From positions 1 through 64,000 of IMG/VR virus record IMGVR_UViG_3300020178_000761: a stretch of 64,000 bases of DNA; one strand, written 5' to 3'. Shown here piece after piece: positions 13,888 to 23,595 of this stretch. The position numbers and the translations under genes were made by a program. Position 1 is the first letter of the stretch; every line of letters starts with the position of its first letter. The notes beneath the pieces were generated by a model. That model saw nothing but the letters and a program-made list of their open reading frames with translations, had not been told where the DNA came from and ran no database searches. The stretch comes from a virus.

Positions 13888-15655
13888 AAGTTTCCACGTC
13901 GTTAGCATATGCTGTGAAGCCGTTTTCTTTGATCACCTTCAACACATTGTTCACACGTCCTATTAATTCATCCTTGTGACTGATTAAGAATATGTTTTTG
14001 CCTGATTCTCTGCTCATTTTCTTAAGAATAGCCAGAGCACTTTCAACACCTGCTGAATCCATACCAGAATCTATCAATTCATCCAAGAACAGCAAGTTGA
14101 TGTTTTGATACAAGTTTTCCCAAACATCTCTAAATGCAAAACTTAAACCCAATATCAATCTATTACGTTCACCTCTGCTCAAATTATCAAAATCTAATTC
14201 TTGACCCAGTTGTGTGATCTCCACACTCAAATCATTTTTAAATGTGACCAAGTGTGGAAGACCCAATTGATCCAAGTAGTGTGTCAACCTGTTGTTCAAG
14301 AAGGTTAAGTTTTGATCAATTATCTTTTTCCTTATGAAGGAATCTTTGTTTGTAAGCAGTTTATACAAAAATTCTTGATGTTCTTTTAATTTTTGTAGTG
14401 CATTGGCAGTGTCCCAATTGATTTCTTGTACTGCTTGATTTTTTAATTCTTCTATCTGATCCAAATATGGATTAGTTTCTTCTTGTTTGTTGTTCAATGC
14501 TGTTTTGATAGATTCCACATACTGTCTGTGATCATATGCTTCTTTTAATGTGTCATAATATGTGTCCGGTCTTTGTGTCAAATCTCCCACAGTTTTTATA
14601 TCTTTAAGAGTGGCTTCTAATTGATCTGCCAATTCCATCACATAACTGTTGGCTTCACCATATTCTTCTTCTAATTTTCTCTGCATTTCTTCAATTTTAT
14701 CTTGAGGCAGATTCTGTCCACACGCATAACACGTGGCTTTGTGATTTAATTTTTCTAAATCTGTGTGCAGTTTTTTTGCTGTTTTGTCTGCTTGTTCAAT
14801 GGTTGCTTCCAAACCAGCACGATCTTTTTGTAATTGTCTCAATGCATCATTTAATTTTGTCCAGTCATCCAGTTTTTGATGTGCTTCTAATTCATTGTCA
14901 ATGTTAATTGCTTCTAATTCTTTTAAATTCTTTTTTAATTTTTCAATGTCTGTGCTGTTTTGATTTTGCCAAGCACTGCTTTTATTTTGTAAACTGTGTA
15001 TTGTTTCTTCCACTTTTTCATTGGATATTTTTATTCCTTCTAAACGTGCGGTTTCTAATGCTATATCTTCTTTTGTGCTTTTGATGTGAGTTTTCAATAT
15101 CTCTGCTTTTTCAGACAGCAGTTGTATTCCTAACAGTTGTTCGATAATGTCCTGTTGTTCGTTGGCGTGTAAACTTAAGAATGGTTGTGTGTATGTGTTC
15201 AACGCCACAATGTGTTTGAACATCTTAGGATTCATTCCAATCATTCTGTTCAAATCTTCCTGTGTTTTACGTGAATCTCCTTGACTTACATCTGAAAGTT
15301 CCTGTTCTTCCTCGTCAATAAAATATTTCATCACGTTGGGCTTTCGACCACGCTCTACTTTATAATTCTTACCGTCTTTTTCAAATGTGATTGTGACCAA
15401 CATATTTTTACCGTTGGTTTTGTTTACAAGATTGTCTTTACGTATTTTTGTGAGTGCTTCCCCATACAGTGCATAAGACAACGCATTCACAATGGTTGTT
15501 TTACCTGTACCATTACGTGATCCTGCATCATCACCACCCATGTCTAGGTTTTCACCCAATACCAATGTTAACAGTTTTTGCTGAAAGTCTATGGCTTGGG
15601 TTTGATTACCCACACTCATAAAGTTTTTAACTGTAAGTGTTTTAATTACTATCAT
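13871..15655 (-). CDS. 46: Recombination endonuclease subunit, SbcC/Rad50-type ATPase (T4 gp46)
   Basis: gp46 with gp47 forms the Mre11/Rad50-like complex that resects DNA ends for recombination-dependent replication and host DNA breakdown. The 594-residue product has a Walker A ending NGTGKTT (48-54; the loop before it carries a short insertion), long coiled coils on either side of a zinc hook CYAC (Cys309 and Cys312), the ABC signature LSRGERNRLILGL and Walker B LLFLDELID, then an H-loop ISHKDEL. All catalytic motifs are intact. Length is near T4 gp46 (560). The ATG lies inside the end of gp47 (14-base overlap), so the two are translated together. Confidence 0.97.
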   Translation of the reverse strand: MIVIKTLTVKNFMSVGNQTQAIDFQQKLLTLVLGENLDMGGDDAGSRNGTGKTTIVNALSYALYGEALTKIRKDNLVNKTNGKNMLVTITFEKDGKNYKVERGRKPNVMKYFIDEEEQELSDVSQGDSRKTQEDLNRMIGMNPKMFKHIVALNTYTQPFLSLHANEQQDIIEQLLGIQLLSEKAEILKTHIKSTKEDIALETARLEGIKISNEKVEETIHSLQNKSSAWQNQNSTDIEKLKKNLKELEAINIDNELEAHQKLDDWTKLNDALRQLQKDRAGLEATIEQADKTAKKLHTDLEKLNHKATCYACGQNLPQDKIEEMQRKLEEEYGEANSYVMELADQLEATLKDIKTVGDLTQRPDTYYDTLKEAYDHRQYVESIKTALNNKQEETNPYLDQIEELKNQAVQEINWDTANALQKLKEHQEFLYKLLTNKDSFIRKKIIDQNLTFLNNRLTHYLDQLGLPHLVTFKNDLSVEITQLGQELDFDNLSRGERNRLILGLSFAFRDVWENLYQNINLLFLDELIDSGMDSAGVESALAILKKMSRESGKNIFLISHKDELIGRVNNVLKVIKENGFTAYANDVETYDHTR

Positions 15656-16661
15656 TGTTTAAATCTCTAAATATTTTTAGCAACACTGCTTTATCATAAG
15701 CATCTGATTCTATGGTTTCAATTTCTTTGGACACAATCTGATCTACAGATTCAAACTTTGTGATATCCAATTCTGTATTGATTTCCTCATCTTTTTTGCT
15801 TGGAATCAATGTGATTTCTCTACAATCATAATCCTTCATAAAAGTTTCTTTGATATAACTGGCTTCTTCAAAACTGATATCAATATCCAATGTGACTCGC
15901 AAGTGCATCTTGCTTTTCATTATTTCTTTTGTTTTGTCTAACAGTGTGCTTAATTTCACATTTCTATACTTGGGACAGTTTGGCCAATTGAAATACACAG
16001 GCTCTTTGTCGTGTTCCAGTATCATCATGCCTCGATCATCATCATCTACATCTGCGTAATTGTGTGGAAAAGGATTACCCAAGTAATGGATATTGTTTTT
16101 GACCTGTCTTTTGTGGAAGTGTCCAGAGAACACATATTCTTGATTGACAAAATCACTGCCTCGCAGTTCGCCTGTGTCAGGCATTTCCACCATGGCATTC
16201 ATAAAAAAGTTTGGCAATTCAAAGTGCCCAAACATATATTTGCATTTCATTTTACCCACTTTTTTCCATTCATTGCCTATTAACCAAGGCACCATCACCA
16301 CATCATCTATCTTTGTGATCTCGTTCACCATGGTGATACCTGGAATAAATCTTCCAAACTCTGTGGACTGAATGTCTCTGCTGTCTTTGTAGTATAAATC
16401 GTGATTACCTGGAAAGAAATAAAAGTTTTCAAATGCTTTGCCTAACTTTTCTAAACATCTAATGGAAGCATCCATAGTGGTTATGTTCACACTGTTTCTG
16501 TTGTGATGCCAGTCACCGCAAAACATTCCTGTTTCGCAACCATGCTCCTTGGCTAGAGCAATGTACCAATCGATAAATTCTTCGCAATCGTCGTTGTGTA
16601 ATTTTGAATTGGATTTCAATCCAAAGTGTATATCGGTAAACACCGCTAATTTCTTGAACAA
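15642..16661 (-). CDS. 47: Recombination endonuclease subunit, SbcD/Mre11-type phosphoesterase (T4 gp47)
   Basis: The 339-residue product is a calcineurin-like metallophosphatase, equal in length to T4 gp47. Metal-site motifs are present in order: TDIHFG (8-13), FCGDWHH (GD-x-H), FFPGNHDLY (GNHD), MFGHFE and FSGHFHKRQ (GHxH-type). It is the nuclease partner of gp46. The start is MFKKLAVFTDIH at 16661. It follows gp55 by about 50 bases and is expected to be read from the same sigma-70 promoter upstream of gp55. Confidence 0.97.
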   Translation of the reverse strand: MFKKLAVFTDIHFGLKSNSKLHNDDCEEFIDWYIALAKEHGCETGMFCGDWHHNRNSVNITTMDASIRCLEKLGKAFENFYFFPGNHDLYYKDSRDIQSTEFGRFIPGITMVNEITKIDDVVMVPWLIGNEWKKVGKMKCKYMFGHFELPNFFMNAMVEMPDTGELRGSDFVNQEYVFSGHFHKRQVKNNIHYLGNPFPHNYADVDDDDRGMMILEHDKEPVYFNWPNCPKYRNVKLSTLLDKTKEIMKSKMHLRVTLDIDISFEEASYIKETFMKDYDCREITLIPSKKDEEINTELDITKFESVDQIVSKEIETIESDAYDKAVLLKIFRDLNNDSN

Positions 16662-16713
16662 AATAATCTCCTACTTTCCTATAGAATAAACGAAAAAGTT
16701 GTATTTGTCAACT

Positions 16714-17565
16714 CTATTTTTTACGTTTGTTAACCGTTTTAGTTTTCGGTGCAGGTTTGGTTGCTTTGTGAGGCATAGATGCGTCTCCAGAAGTTTGTCT
16801 GGTCATACTAGGCATCATGTTGTTCAATTCTAAAATGTCATCTCTTATGTTTTGATTTCTTTTTTCGATATTGATTATTCTCACAAATGAATTGGTCACT
16901 GCCGCTGTGTAATAAGCAAATGGATTGTTAGATTTGGATTCATCAAACTGTAAACCAATCTGTGCCAATTGCAGTATGGCTTGTCCCTGCATTTCGTCAT
17001 TGTACGTGTAACCTCTCACGTTACCTCTGGTACCATATCGTTCACACAGTTTCATCCACATTTTTGCCAATTCGTTGGTGGCTTTGCCGGCTTCTTTGTT
17101 AAAACGACCATTCTGCATTCCACCTTCCCAATGACTTTTGCCCACACAAATCAAATTGCCTTTTCTATCATATTTCCAATGCTGAAATGGAGGAAAGTTC
17201 ACTTTGATCTTGCCATCTGCCACTGTTTTAGGATTTCTTTTTCTGCCAGGTTCATCTGGCACGTGCTCATAGGTCATCACTCTGAACACCAGATCATCCT
17301 TGTCTATTTTACGATAATCTATCTCGCATTCGCTCAGTTTGGTCTTGGGATTAGCGGCTTTGCGTTTTTCGTACTCTTGCTGTGTTAATTTCTTGGCTTT
17401 GTTTCTTTTGGCTTGGGCCACAGATCTTATGTTTATTGCATCTACATTTTTAACAATCAGATCATAACTGGAATAAGCATCGTCTGTAAAACTACAAAAT
17501 GACGTTTTAGACTTGTGAATTTCTTCCAAAAGGTCTTTATTATTAAGATAATTGACTTTTTTCAT
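16714..17565 (-). CDS. 55: Late-transcription sigma factor (T4 gp55)
   Basis: gp55 replaces sigma-70 on host RNA polymerase and reads the TATAAATA late promoters, which abound in this window. The 283-residue product (T4: 185) is long; the core similarity lies at about residues 165-245: WMKLCERYGTRGNVRGYT, DEMQGQAILQLAQIGLQFDE, NNPFAYYTAAVTNSFVRIINIEKRNQNIRDDIL, which corresponds to sigma region 2. An extra Lys-rich segment fills the middle (about 50-150), and the end is a basic tail (KTKTVNKRKK). Start at 17565 has AAAAAGGAATACTA upstream. A perfect sigma-70 promoter precedes it, as expected for a gene needed before the late switch. Confidence 0.92.
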   Translation of the reverse strand: MKKVNYLNNKDLLEEIHKSKTSFCSFTDDAYSSYDLIVKNVDAINIRSVAQAKRNKAKKLTQQEYEKRKAANPKTKLSECEIDYRKIDKDDLVFRVMTYEHVPDEPGRKRNPKTVADGKIKVNFPPFQHWKYDRKGNLICVGKSHWEGGMQNGRFNKEAGKATNELAKMWMKLCERYGTRGNVRGYTYNDEMQGQAILQLAQIGLQFDESKSNNPFAYYTAAVTNSFVRIINIEKRNQNIRDDILELNNMMPSMTRQTSGDASMPHKATKPAPKTKTVNKRKK

Positions 17566-17591
17566 TAGTATTCCTTTTTATATATCTCTTC

Positions 17592-17620
17592 ATTATAAAC
17601 TACTCAGTTAATTTTGTCAA
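17592..17620 (-). promoter_or_regulatory. Perfect sigma-70 promoter for gp55-gp47-gp46
   Basis: On the minus strand TTGACA (17620-17615) and TATAAT (17597-17592) stand exactly 17 bases apart, both matching consensus. Its -35 box shares bases with the late promoter at 17619-17626 that faces the other way, so host holoenzyme and gp55 holoenzyme would compete for this site. Confidence 0.88.
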
Positions 17621-17626
17621 TAAATA
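17619..17626 (+). promoter_or_regulatory. Late promoter box AATAAATA for the baseplate module
   Basis: AATAAATA lies 18 bases before the start at 17645. It differs from T4 TATAAATA only in the first base, and the same box and spacing recur before other tail genes in this window. Confidence 0.65.
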
Positions 17627-17644
17627 AATGTAGGAGTATAACAA

Positions 17645-18589
17645 ATGGCTTTTGGCGACAATTTTCTGAAACAAGCAGTGGACAGCATTAACAATGTTAA
17701 TGTGTCTGAGTTCACTCAAAAGGGCAAAGACATAGCAAAAAACCTTCAAGGATTTCTGGACACAGGAGCAAACACATTAGGTAAAACACTGGACAGTGCT
17801 ACAAATTTATTGGCAGGCAAAGCCAAAAGAATGAAAAGTCAACTATCAAAGTTTACTGATGCTAAAATAGATCTAAAAGCAGGTCCAGTTCAAGTAACTT
17901 GGAACGCTGGCGGTAAACAACAAGGTCCTGAAGATTTAGATTGGCGTGTGAGTTTATCGATTCCTCAAAATGTTAAAACTATAATGTCTGGATCATCAAC
18001 ATTGTTAGATCCTTTGAAAACAACAGGCAATAAATTAGTTTTTCCTTATACACCAACAGTTTTGGTAGGACACAGTGCTAACTGGAATCCGATGCAACCA
18101 GTTCACACCAACTATCCTTTTTATGCTTATGAAAATTCACGTGTGGATCAGATGACCATCACAGCAGACTTTTATGTACAAAATCAACAAGAAGCACAAT
18201 ATTGGGTGGCGGCAGTTCATTACTTAAGAACGATGACCAAAATGGCATATGGACAATCACCAGACAGAGGACAACCACCACCAGTGGTTTACCTGAATGG
18301 TTATGGAGATTTCACTTTTAACAATGTGCCGGTTATAATCACAAACTTTCAGTTTGATTTGAAAAGAGAAGTTGATTACGTCAGTACAAAATTAAACGTA
18401 GGCGGATCCACGGCAGTAGATACTGGTGATGTAACATCAGATACATCTTCGGGAAAATATGCTTGGGCACCAACAGAAAGTTTATTAACAATTGGTGTTG
18501 TTCCGCAGTACAGTAGAACAAAACAAACGCAATTCAATTTGAAAGATTATGTTAAGAATGGTGGATTGAAAGGAGATGGATTTATTTAA
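17645..18589 (+). CDS. 48: Baseplate tail-tube cap/initiator (T4 gp48/gp54-like)
   Basis: The 314-residue product fits the tail-tube initiator family that caps the baseplate and starts tube polymerisation. Signatures include LVFPYTPTVLVGHSANWNP (about 135-153), NYPFYAYENSRVDQMTITADFYVQN, the helix YWVAAVHYLRTMTKMAYG, PPPVVYLNGYGDFTFNNVPVIITNF and KREVDYVST. The N-terminal 75 residues are helical. T4 gp48 has 364 residues and gp54 has 320; I favour gp48 because it is followed by gp53 in marine T4-like phages. TAGGAG precedes the ATG. The next gene overlaps its stop by one base (TAATG). Confidence 0.75.
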   Translation: MAFGDNFLKQAVDSINNVNVSEFTQKGKDIAKNLQGFLDTGANTLGKTLDSATNLLAGKAKRMKSQLSKFTDAKIDLKAGPVQVTWNAGGKQQGPEDLDWRVSLSIPQNVKTIMSGSSTLLDPLKTTGNKLVFPYTPTVLVGHSANWNPMQPVHTNYPFYAYENSRVDQMTITADFYVQNQQEAQYWVAAVHYLRTMTKMAYGQSPDRGQPPPVVYLNGYGDFTFNNVPVIITNFQFDLKREVDYVSTKLNVGGSTAVDTGDVTSDTSSGKYAWAPTESLLTIGVVPQYSRTKQTQFNLKDYVKNGGLKGDGFI

Positions 18590-18891
18590 TGACAGTTTAT
18601 AATTCATCAAGTCCGTATGCTTCTACACAAATAGTTGATGATCAATATCTTGATCTGTTAACGATCAGACCAATTCCAGCCAAACCAGATGACATACTTT
18701 ATACAGTAGAACCTCAATACAATCACAGACCAGACTTGTTGGCTTATGATCTTTACGGCAATCAAAAATTATGGTGGGTATTTGCTCAACGCAACATGGA
18801 CACTATTTCAGATCCTGTATATGATCTCGTATCGGGCGTAGAAATTTATCTTCCTCAAGGACCTGCTCTTAGACAAATACTAGGAGTATAA
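18589..18891 (+). CDS. 53: Baseplate wedge protein (T4 gp53)
   Basis: The 100-residue product carries the gp53/LysM-like wedge pattern: LDLLTIRPIPAKPDDILYTV, NHRPDLLAYDLYGNQKLWWVFAQRNMD and ISDPVYDLVSGVEIYLP. It helps link wedges into the hexagonal baseplate. T4 gp53 is 196 residues; short forms of about 100 residues are usual in marine relatives as I recall. The ATG overlaps the preceding stop, and the next gene begins two bases after its stop. Identification is good because the LWWVF...YLP core is distinctive. Confidence 0.88.
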   Translation: MTVYNSSSPYASTQIVDDQYLDLLTIRPIPAKPDDILYTVEPQYNHRPDLLAYDLYGNQKLWWVFAQRNMDTISDPVYDLVSGVEIYLPQGPALRQILGV

Positions 18892-18892
18892 G

Positions 18893-21352
18893 ATGCCTCT
18901 TCCTGATAAAAAAATAAAATCAACAAAGATCAATGATGAAAAAATAACAGTTACAAACGGCGGAGGTCAAACCTCAAGTGCTTATACTTCAGTTTCTGGA
19001 ACTGCTGGTTCTATGGATGCAGAAACACATTTAGATGTAGATAATAAAAAAACAACAGACACAGGTACAGGTAAAAAGAAAAAGCATACAATTACAAATT
19101 TATTCACAAGAAATTATGTAAGAAATCCTCTGCATGATTTTCAATCATACAATGTAATTTTTACAGTGGCGGCACTAACTTTGGAAGAAGTTAATTTTCC
19201 AGATGTACTTTATAAAAGAGCTCCGTTATTTCCAGTGGCTCAATCAGCAGGTAAAACCGGACCAGAAGTTACATTTTATAAAGACGCAGGATTAAATCTT
19301 GAATATTTTGTAGATGATGTTGAAATAAATGCAGTGGTAGGACCATCCAAAAAGAACAAGCACACTCAATTTACAACAATGACATTTAACATCAAGGAAC
19401 CTTTCAGTATAGGATTATTTTTCCAAACACTTAATATACAAGCCGTAAAAGCATCTGGCGATGCAGATGTGAATTATCTTAAAGCACCATATGGTCTAAT
19501 TGTGGACTTTGTAGGTGTAGATGCTGAAGGAAAAAGTTTCAATAATGAAGAATTAAGAAAAGTTATACCTTTTTATTTTAAGTCAGCACAACTTCGAGCA
19601 GATACATCAGGAGCGATATATGAATGTTCTGCAGTACCAGTAACCGAGTATGGTCTTTTAACAGTTAACAACGCAATTAAACACGATATTACACTGTCTG
19701 GTAAAACTGTTTATGAAATGTTACAACAAGGTGATCAAAGTTTAATGGGACAATTAAACTTTAAAGGAGAGACCGATAAAAAAGCCAAGAAAAAAACAAA
19801 AGTAACCACAGTGCCTACTGATGATTATATTGTGTATTTTCCAAACAATCTTTCTAGAACAATCACTGAACAACAACGTAAAGTGATTACAGAAGATAGA
19901 GCAGTGATCGTTGCCGACAACGCAGAGTACAGCTCGAAATTTGAAACAGAGAAAAGAGACACCGCAGTAGAAACACTTTTAGGTAACGACGTTATAGTTA
20001 CTAATGAATTCAACGGCACAGGTGGTAAAGGAATAAGAGTTTTTCAAACAGTAGAAGAAGATGCTGATTCAGGAACAACGTTTTTAGGAAACGAAATTGG
20101 AGAAGCCAAAATGGCTATCGCTCCTGGTAATATGGCTATTATAGGAAAAACGTTTCCAGAATTTGAAGAAAAATATGACAAAAGGAAAAAAACTTTCACT
20201 AGAGACAAAATTACTCTTGATTTGAAAAAAATGACTTTAAGTTTTGCCAAAGGGTCTTATATCACAGACATAATAGAAACAGTGATCTTGTTGTCAGAAT
20301 ACAGTTTAAATTTAACTAAAAACCCAGATGAAATTAAAAATAAGCCCAAAGGTGGTCATCCTTGGTTTAGAATTGTAACAAAGTGCTTTGAATTAAAAGA
20401 TTCATACATACAGTCCTTAATAAAACAAAATCCCAAAGTGGCTGTTTACAGTGTTGTACCATATATTGTATCAGATGAACTGTTTATTGATCCAGGCACT
20501 TATTCAGAAGGAACCACACAGATTAGAAATAATATCATCAAAGGTTACAATTATCTATACACAGGGTTGAATGAAGACATACTAGATTTTAGACTGGATT
20601 ATAATTTTGCTTTTTATAATTCTGTTGTGCCTAAAATGGATAAAAGTTCAAATACTTCTGCGGCAGGTAAAGGAAAAACTGCTGAAAACAATGCCACAGT
20701 AGAGGTAGAAAAGAATTATGTAATAGAGCCCAGACCAAATGAATTAAAAGGAGGGGCAGGCAGTCTAACAAACAGACCAGAAGATGATATAATTGCCGGA
20801 GAAGAAGGATCAGAAAATGAATCAATTGAATTAAAAATTGCTAGATCCATGAACAAAAGAATTATTAATTCAAATGTGGATTTATTAAATTTAGACATGA
20901 CAATTATAGGTGATCCATATTTTTTACCCAGCAGTGGTATGATGAACACTGATGAACCTGTGAGAACATATGTGGATAGGAGAGGATTTCGCAATGCGGA
21001 CGGTTCACTTACAGCATCAGGATCTGTGTATGGAAACGGTAGAGGTGAACTTAATTATGTGGACAGAATGTGCTACATAGAAGTCAATTTTCAAACGCCA
21101 ATTGATGTGCAAACAGGAGGCAATCATATGATATTTCCTACCACGGGCGGATATGTTAACGGTATGAACGAATCTGTGCGTTTGGGAGAATTCAGTGGTT
21201 TGTATAGAGTACAAAAAATTGTGAATTCATTCAGACAAGGAAAATTTGAACAAACACTCACAGTGATACGAAGTGGCAATATGTCAGTGGATGCTAAAGA
21301 AGGATCCAATGAAAATAAAAAAACTATCACTGAAATTGCAGGATCACACTAA
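18893..21352 (+). CDS. Large baseplate hub protein (gp27-like position and C-terminus)
   Basis: The 819-residue product begins with about 65 hydrophilic residues, then HTITNLFTRNYVRNPLHDF and a beta-rich body. Its last 120 residues include VRTYVDRRGFRNADGS, LNYVDRMCYIEVNFQTPIDV and GLYRVQKIVNSFRQGKFEQTLTVIRSGNM. That final pattern, 'f-V--v-h-f--G-F-QtL-viR', is typical of hub proteins such as gp27 and gpD. In this lineage a large virion protein stands between gp53 and gp5, and the hub trimer it forms would carry the gp5 spike. T4 gp27 is 391 residues, so most of this protein is extra. The next gene starts on its stop codon (TAATG). Confidence 0.7.
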   Translation: MPLPDKKIKSTKINDEKITVTNGGGQTSSAYTSVSGTAGSMDAETHLDVDNKKTTDTGTGKKKKHTITNLFTRNYVRNPLHDFQSYNVIFTVAALTLEEVNFPDVLYKRAPLFPVAQSAGKTGPEVTFYKDAGLNLEYFVDDVEINAVVGPSKKNKHTQFTTMTFNIKEPFSIGLFFQTLNIQAVKASGDADVNYLKAPYGLIVDFVGVDAEGKSFNNEELRKVIPFYFKSAQLRADTSGAIYECSAVPVTEYGLLTVNNAIKHDITLSGKTVYEMLQQGDQSLMGQLNFKGETDKKAKKKTKVTTVPTDDYIVYFPNNLSRTITEQQRKVITEDRAVIVADNAEYSSKFETEKRDTAVETLLGNDVIVTNEFNGTGGKGIRVFQTVEEDADSGTTFLGNEIGEAKMAIAPGNMAIIGKTFPEFEEKYDKRKKTFTRDKITLDLKKMTLSFAKGSYITDIIETVILLSEYSLNLTKNPDEIKNKPKGGHPWFRIVTKCFELKDSYIQSLIKQNPKVAVYSVVPYIVSDELFIDPGTYSEGTTQIRNNIIKGYNYLYTGLNEDILDFRLDYNFAFYNSVVPKMDKSSNTSAAGKGKTAENNATVEVEKNYVIEPRPNELKGGAGSLTNRPEDDIIAGEEGSENESIELKIARSMNKRIINSNVDLLNLDMTIIGDPYFLPSSGMMNTDEPVRTYVDRRGFRNADGSLTASGSVYGNGRGELNYVDRMCYIEVNFQTPIDVQTGGNHMIFPTTGGYVNGMNESVRLGEFSGLYRVQKIVNSFRQGKFEQTLTVIRSGNMSVDAKEGSNENKKTITEIAGSH

Positions 21353-22836
21353 TGGCAACACCGTCAAAAAGAAAATCATTTGCAGTAGATCCAAAGAAAG
21401 ATAAAGGACCTTTTGAAGCCATTGTGAGGAATGTGTTGGATCCCAAATACAGCGGAGCAATTGAAGTTGAATTACTCAAAACACTGTCATCTGGCAATAC
21501 CACAACCACAGGACAATTTGTCACTGCCAAATATTTAAATCCATTCTATGGCACAACCTATGTGGGCGGCTTAACAAAAAACAAAGATCATAGAGACAGC
21601 CAACAGAGTTACGGTATGTGGTTTGTGCCACCCGATGTGGGCAACAGAGTACTGATACAATTTATTGAAGGCAATATCAACAGAGCCTATTGGGTAGGAT
21701 GTATTCCACAGGAACTGATGAATGTGATGATTCCAGGTTCTACACCTGCCATGACCAACACTGACACAACAGATTCTGCACATCAAGAAGATCCTGCTGA
21801 TGCAGATATCAGAGGCAAAAAAATGCCTGTGGGAGATCACAACAAATTAAAATTTTCCGACAAGCCAGTGGACAAACCATTACAGATCAAAAAGCCTATC
21901 AACAGATTATTCAAAGCAGTGTTAGAAACACAAGGCTTAATAGCAGATGAAACCAGAGGTTTAACCACATCAAGTGCTAGACGTGAAGTGCCTTCCAGTG
22001 TGTTTGGAATTAATACACCAGGACCAATAGACAAAGTATTCACACAAAATAAAGAAGTCGCCACAGCAAGATTGGGCGGAACATCATTTGTGATGGATGA
22101 CGGTGATGATAAATTTATTAGAAAAACATCTGCAAAAACAGGACCTTTTGATTATGTGAATGTTGAAACAACAGAAACAATCACCGAAGGCGAAAAGAAT
22201 ATTCCACACAATGAATTATTTAGAATACGTACTCGTACAGGACATCAAATACTGTTGCACAATTCAGAAGATCTTGTGTACATTGCCAACGCCAATGGTA
22301 CAGCATGGATTGAAATGACTGCCAACGGCAAGATAGATTTCTTTGCCCAAGACAGTGTGAGCATTCACTCTCAAACAGATTTTAATTTCAAAGCAGACAG
22401 AGATGTGAATGTGGAGGCAGGACGCAGTATAAATCTTAAAGCAAGAAGCAGTATCACAGAAGAATCTCTAGGCAGTCACACAGTGACAGTGGGAACCAAT
22501 CAAACAATCACAGTTGCTAATTTACAAACTGTGTCGGTGGGAACAACCAATCATTATGCCACAGGAAATATCAATCAGGATACTGGTGGAGTGATAAATC
22601 TAAACAATGGCTTTGCTGTTGAAACTCCTCCTACACCTTTGAGTACTCATGAAAATCCAGGTGAGAGTTACGGTAATATCATGAAGAGGGTGCCTCAGCA
22701 CGAACCATGGAGTCATCATGAAAATTATGATCCACAAGCAGTTTCTACGGCAAAAACAGATAGAACCACAATTGAACAAGTGTCTGTGAAAGAACCAAAC
22801 AATATTCCTGACACATTTAAAAATGCGAGAACATAG
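21352..22836 (+). CDS. 5: Baseplate central spike protein (T4 gp5-like, no lysozyme domain)
   Basis: The 494-residue product has the gp5 N-terminal OB-fold (GPFEAIVRNVLDPKYSGAIEV at about 20-40; YGMWFVPPDVGNRVLIQFIEGN and RAYWVGCIPQELMN at about 83-122). Toward the end comes a repeating octad-type beta-helix (VSIHSQTDFNFKADRDVNV, then INLKARSSI and VTVGTNQTITV) as in gp5C and VgrG needles. I see no lysozyme domain between them, unlike T4. The protein would form the membrane-piercing trimer, capped by the PAAR protein encoded two genes later. The last 70 residues after the helix are polar and possibly disordered. Confidence 0.88.
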   Translation: MATPSKRKSFAVDPKKDKGPFEAIVRNVLDPKYSGAIEVELLKTLSSGNTTTTGQFVTAKYLNPFYGTTYVGGLTKNKDHRDSQQSYGMWFVPPDVGNRVLIQFIEGNINRAYWVGCIPQELMNVMIPGSTPAMTNTDTTDSAHQEDPADADIRGKKMPVGDHNKLKFSDKPVDKPLQIKKPINRLFKAVLETQGLIADETRGLTTSSARREVPSSVFGINTPGPIDKVFTQNKEVATARLGGTSFVMDDGDDKFIRKTSAKTGPFDYVNVETTETITEGEKNIPHNELFRIRTRTGHQILLHNSEDLVYIANANGTAWIEMTANGKIDFFAQDSVSIHSQTDFNFKADRDVNVEAGRSINLKARSSITEESLGSHTVTVGTNQTITVANLQTVSVGTTNHYATGNINQDTGGVINLNNGFAVETPPTPLSTHENPGESYGNIMKRVPQHEPWSHHENYDPQAVSTAKTDRTTIEQVSVKEPNNIPDTFKNART

Positions 22837-22847
22837 AGGAGATTGAT

Positions 22848-23594
22848 ATGTCATTTAGTATTCCATCATCTGTCACAGATAGTTTATCCGGTATGCAGGC
22901 ATCTGCAGGTGATCTTACCAAAGTGGGAGGCGAAGCCTGTGATGTGATGGGCACACTGGGAGCCAGCGTTGGTGGAGACGCCATAGCCAAAGCCAGAGAA
23001 GCAGAACTTCAAATACAAGCCAACATTCCAAAACTCACTGCCAACGCAGGACTGATGCAGACAGCGATTGCTGATTTAGGACCATTGTTAGAACAAGCAG
23101 ATTCTTTAATTCCAACAGACTTTGGCGGTAATGCACTATCACCTCAGAACATAGACGATGATCAGAGACAGATAATATCTGCGAATGCTCAAGCCATAAA
23201 TGATGCCATGGCACAGTTTGGCAGTGTGGGAGCAAACATTTCAAGTTCGATGGCATCATCAGTAACTGATATGTCGGCTTCTGTGGAAGCACTTAAACCT
23301 CAACTCAACGTTGCTGTGCAGACAATCTCAGCAGGAGGATGTAAAGGTGTAGAAAATCAATTGTCAGGCATAGCAGAAGGAGTGGCTCCACAACTGGACG
23401 CAATTAAAACTCAATTGGAGACAAAAACAATTCCCAGTCTAGAACCACAAGTGAATGCACTATTAGATCAAGCCAAGGATACAGCCGCTCAGGCAGGCGC
23501 GGCATTTGAAGCCAATCAAGGAGCAATCACAGAAGCCGCAGATGCAATGAAGGCATCAATCACTTCAGCATTACAAGGAGTACAATTACCATAA
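22848..23594 (+). CDS. Ala-rich helical protein of the spike region
   Basis: I do not recognise a family. The 248-residue product is nearly all helix, rich in Ala, Gln, Ser and Asp, with no membrane segment or signal. It contains three Cys (CDVMG near residue 32 and CKG near 164 among them). Its place between the spike and the PAAR tip, with GAGGAGATTGAT in front of the ATG and two bases to the next gene, suggests a virion or spike-assembly role. Similar unassigned helical proteins stand between gp5 and gp25 in related phages, as far as I recall. Confidence 0.6.
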   Translation: MSFSIPSSVTDSLSGMQASAGDLTKVGGEACDVMGTLGASVGGDAIAKAREAELQIQANIPKLTANAGLMQTAIADLGPLLEQADSLIPTDFGGNALSPQNIDDDQRQIISANAQAINDAMAQFGSVGANISSSMASSVTDMSASVEALKPQLNVAVQTISAGGCKGVENQLSGIAEGVAPQLDAIKTQLETKTIPSLEPQVNALLDQAKDTAAQAGAAFEANQGAITEAADAMKASITSALQGVQLP

Positions 23595-23595
23595 C

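Noticed and set aside
21352-22836. Lysozyme activity for gp5
   Set aside because: The region between the OB-fold and the beta-helix lacks a lysozyme domain and its catalytic Glu/Asp/Thr pattern.
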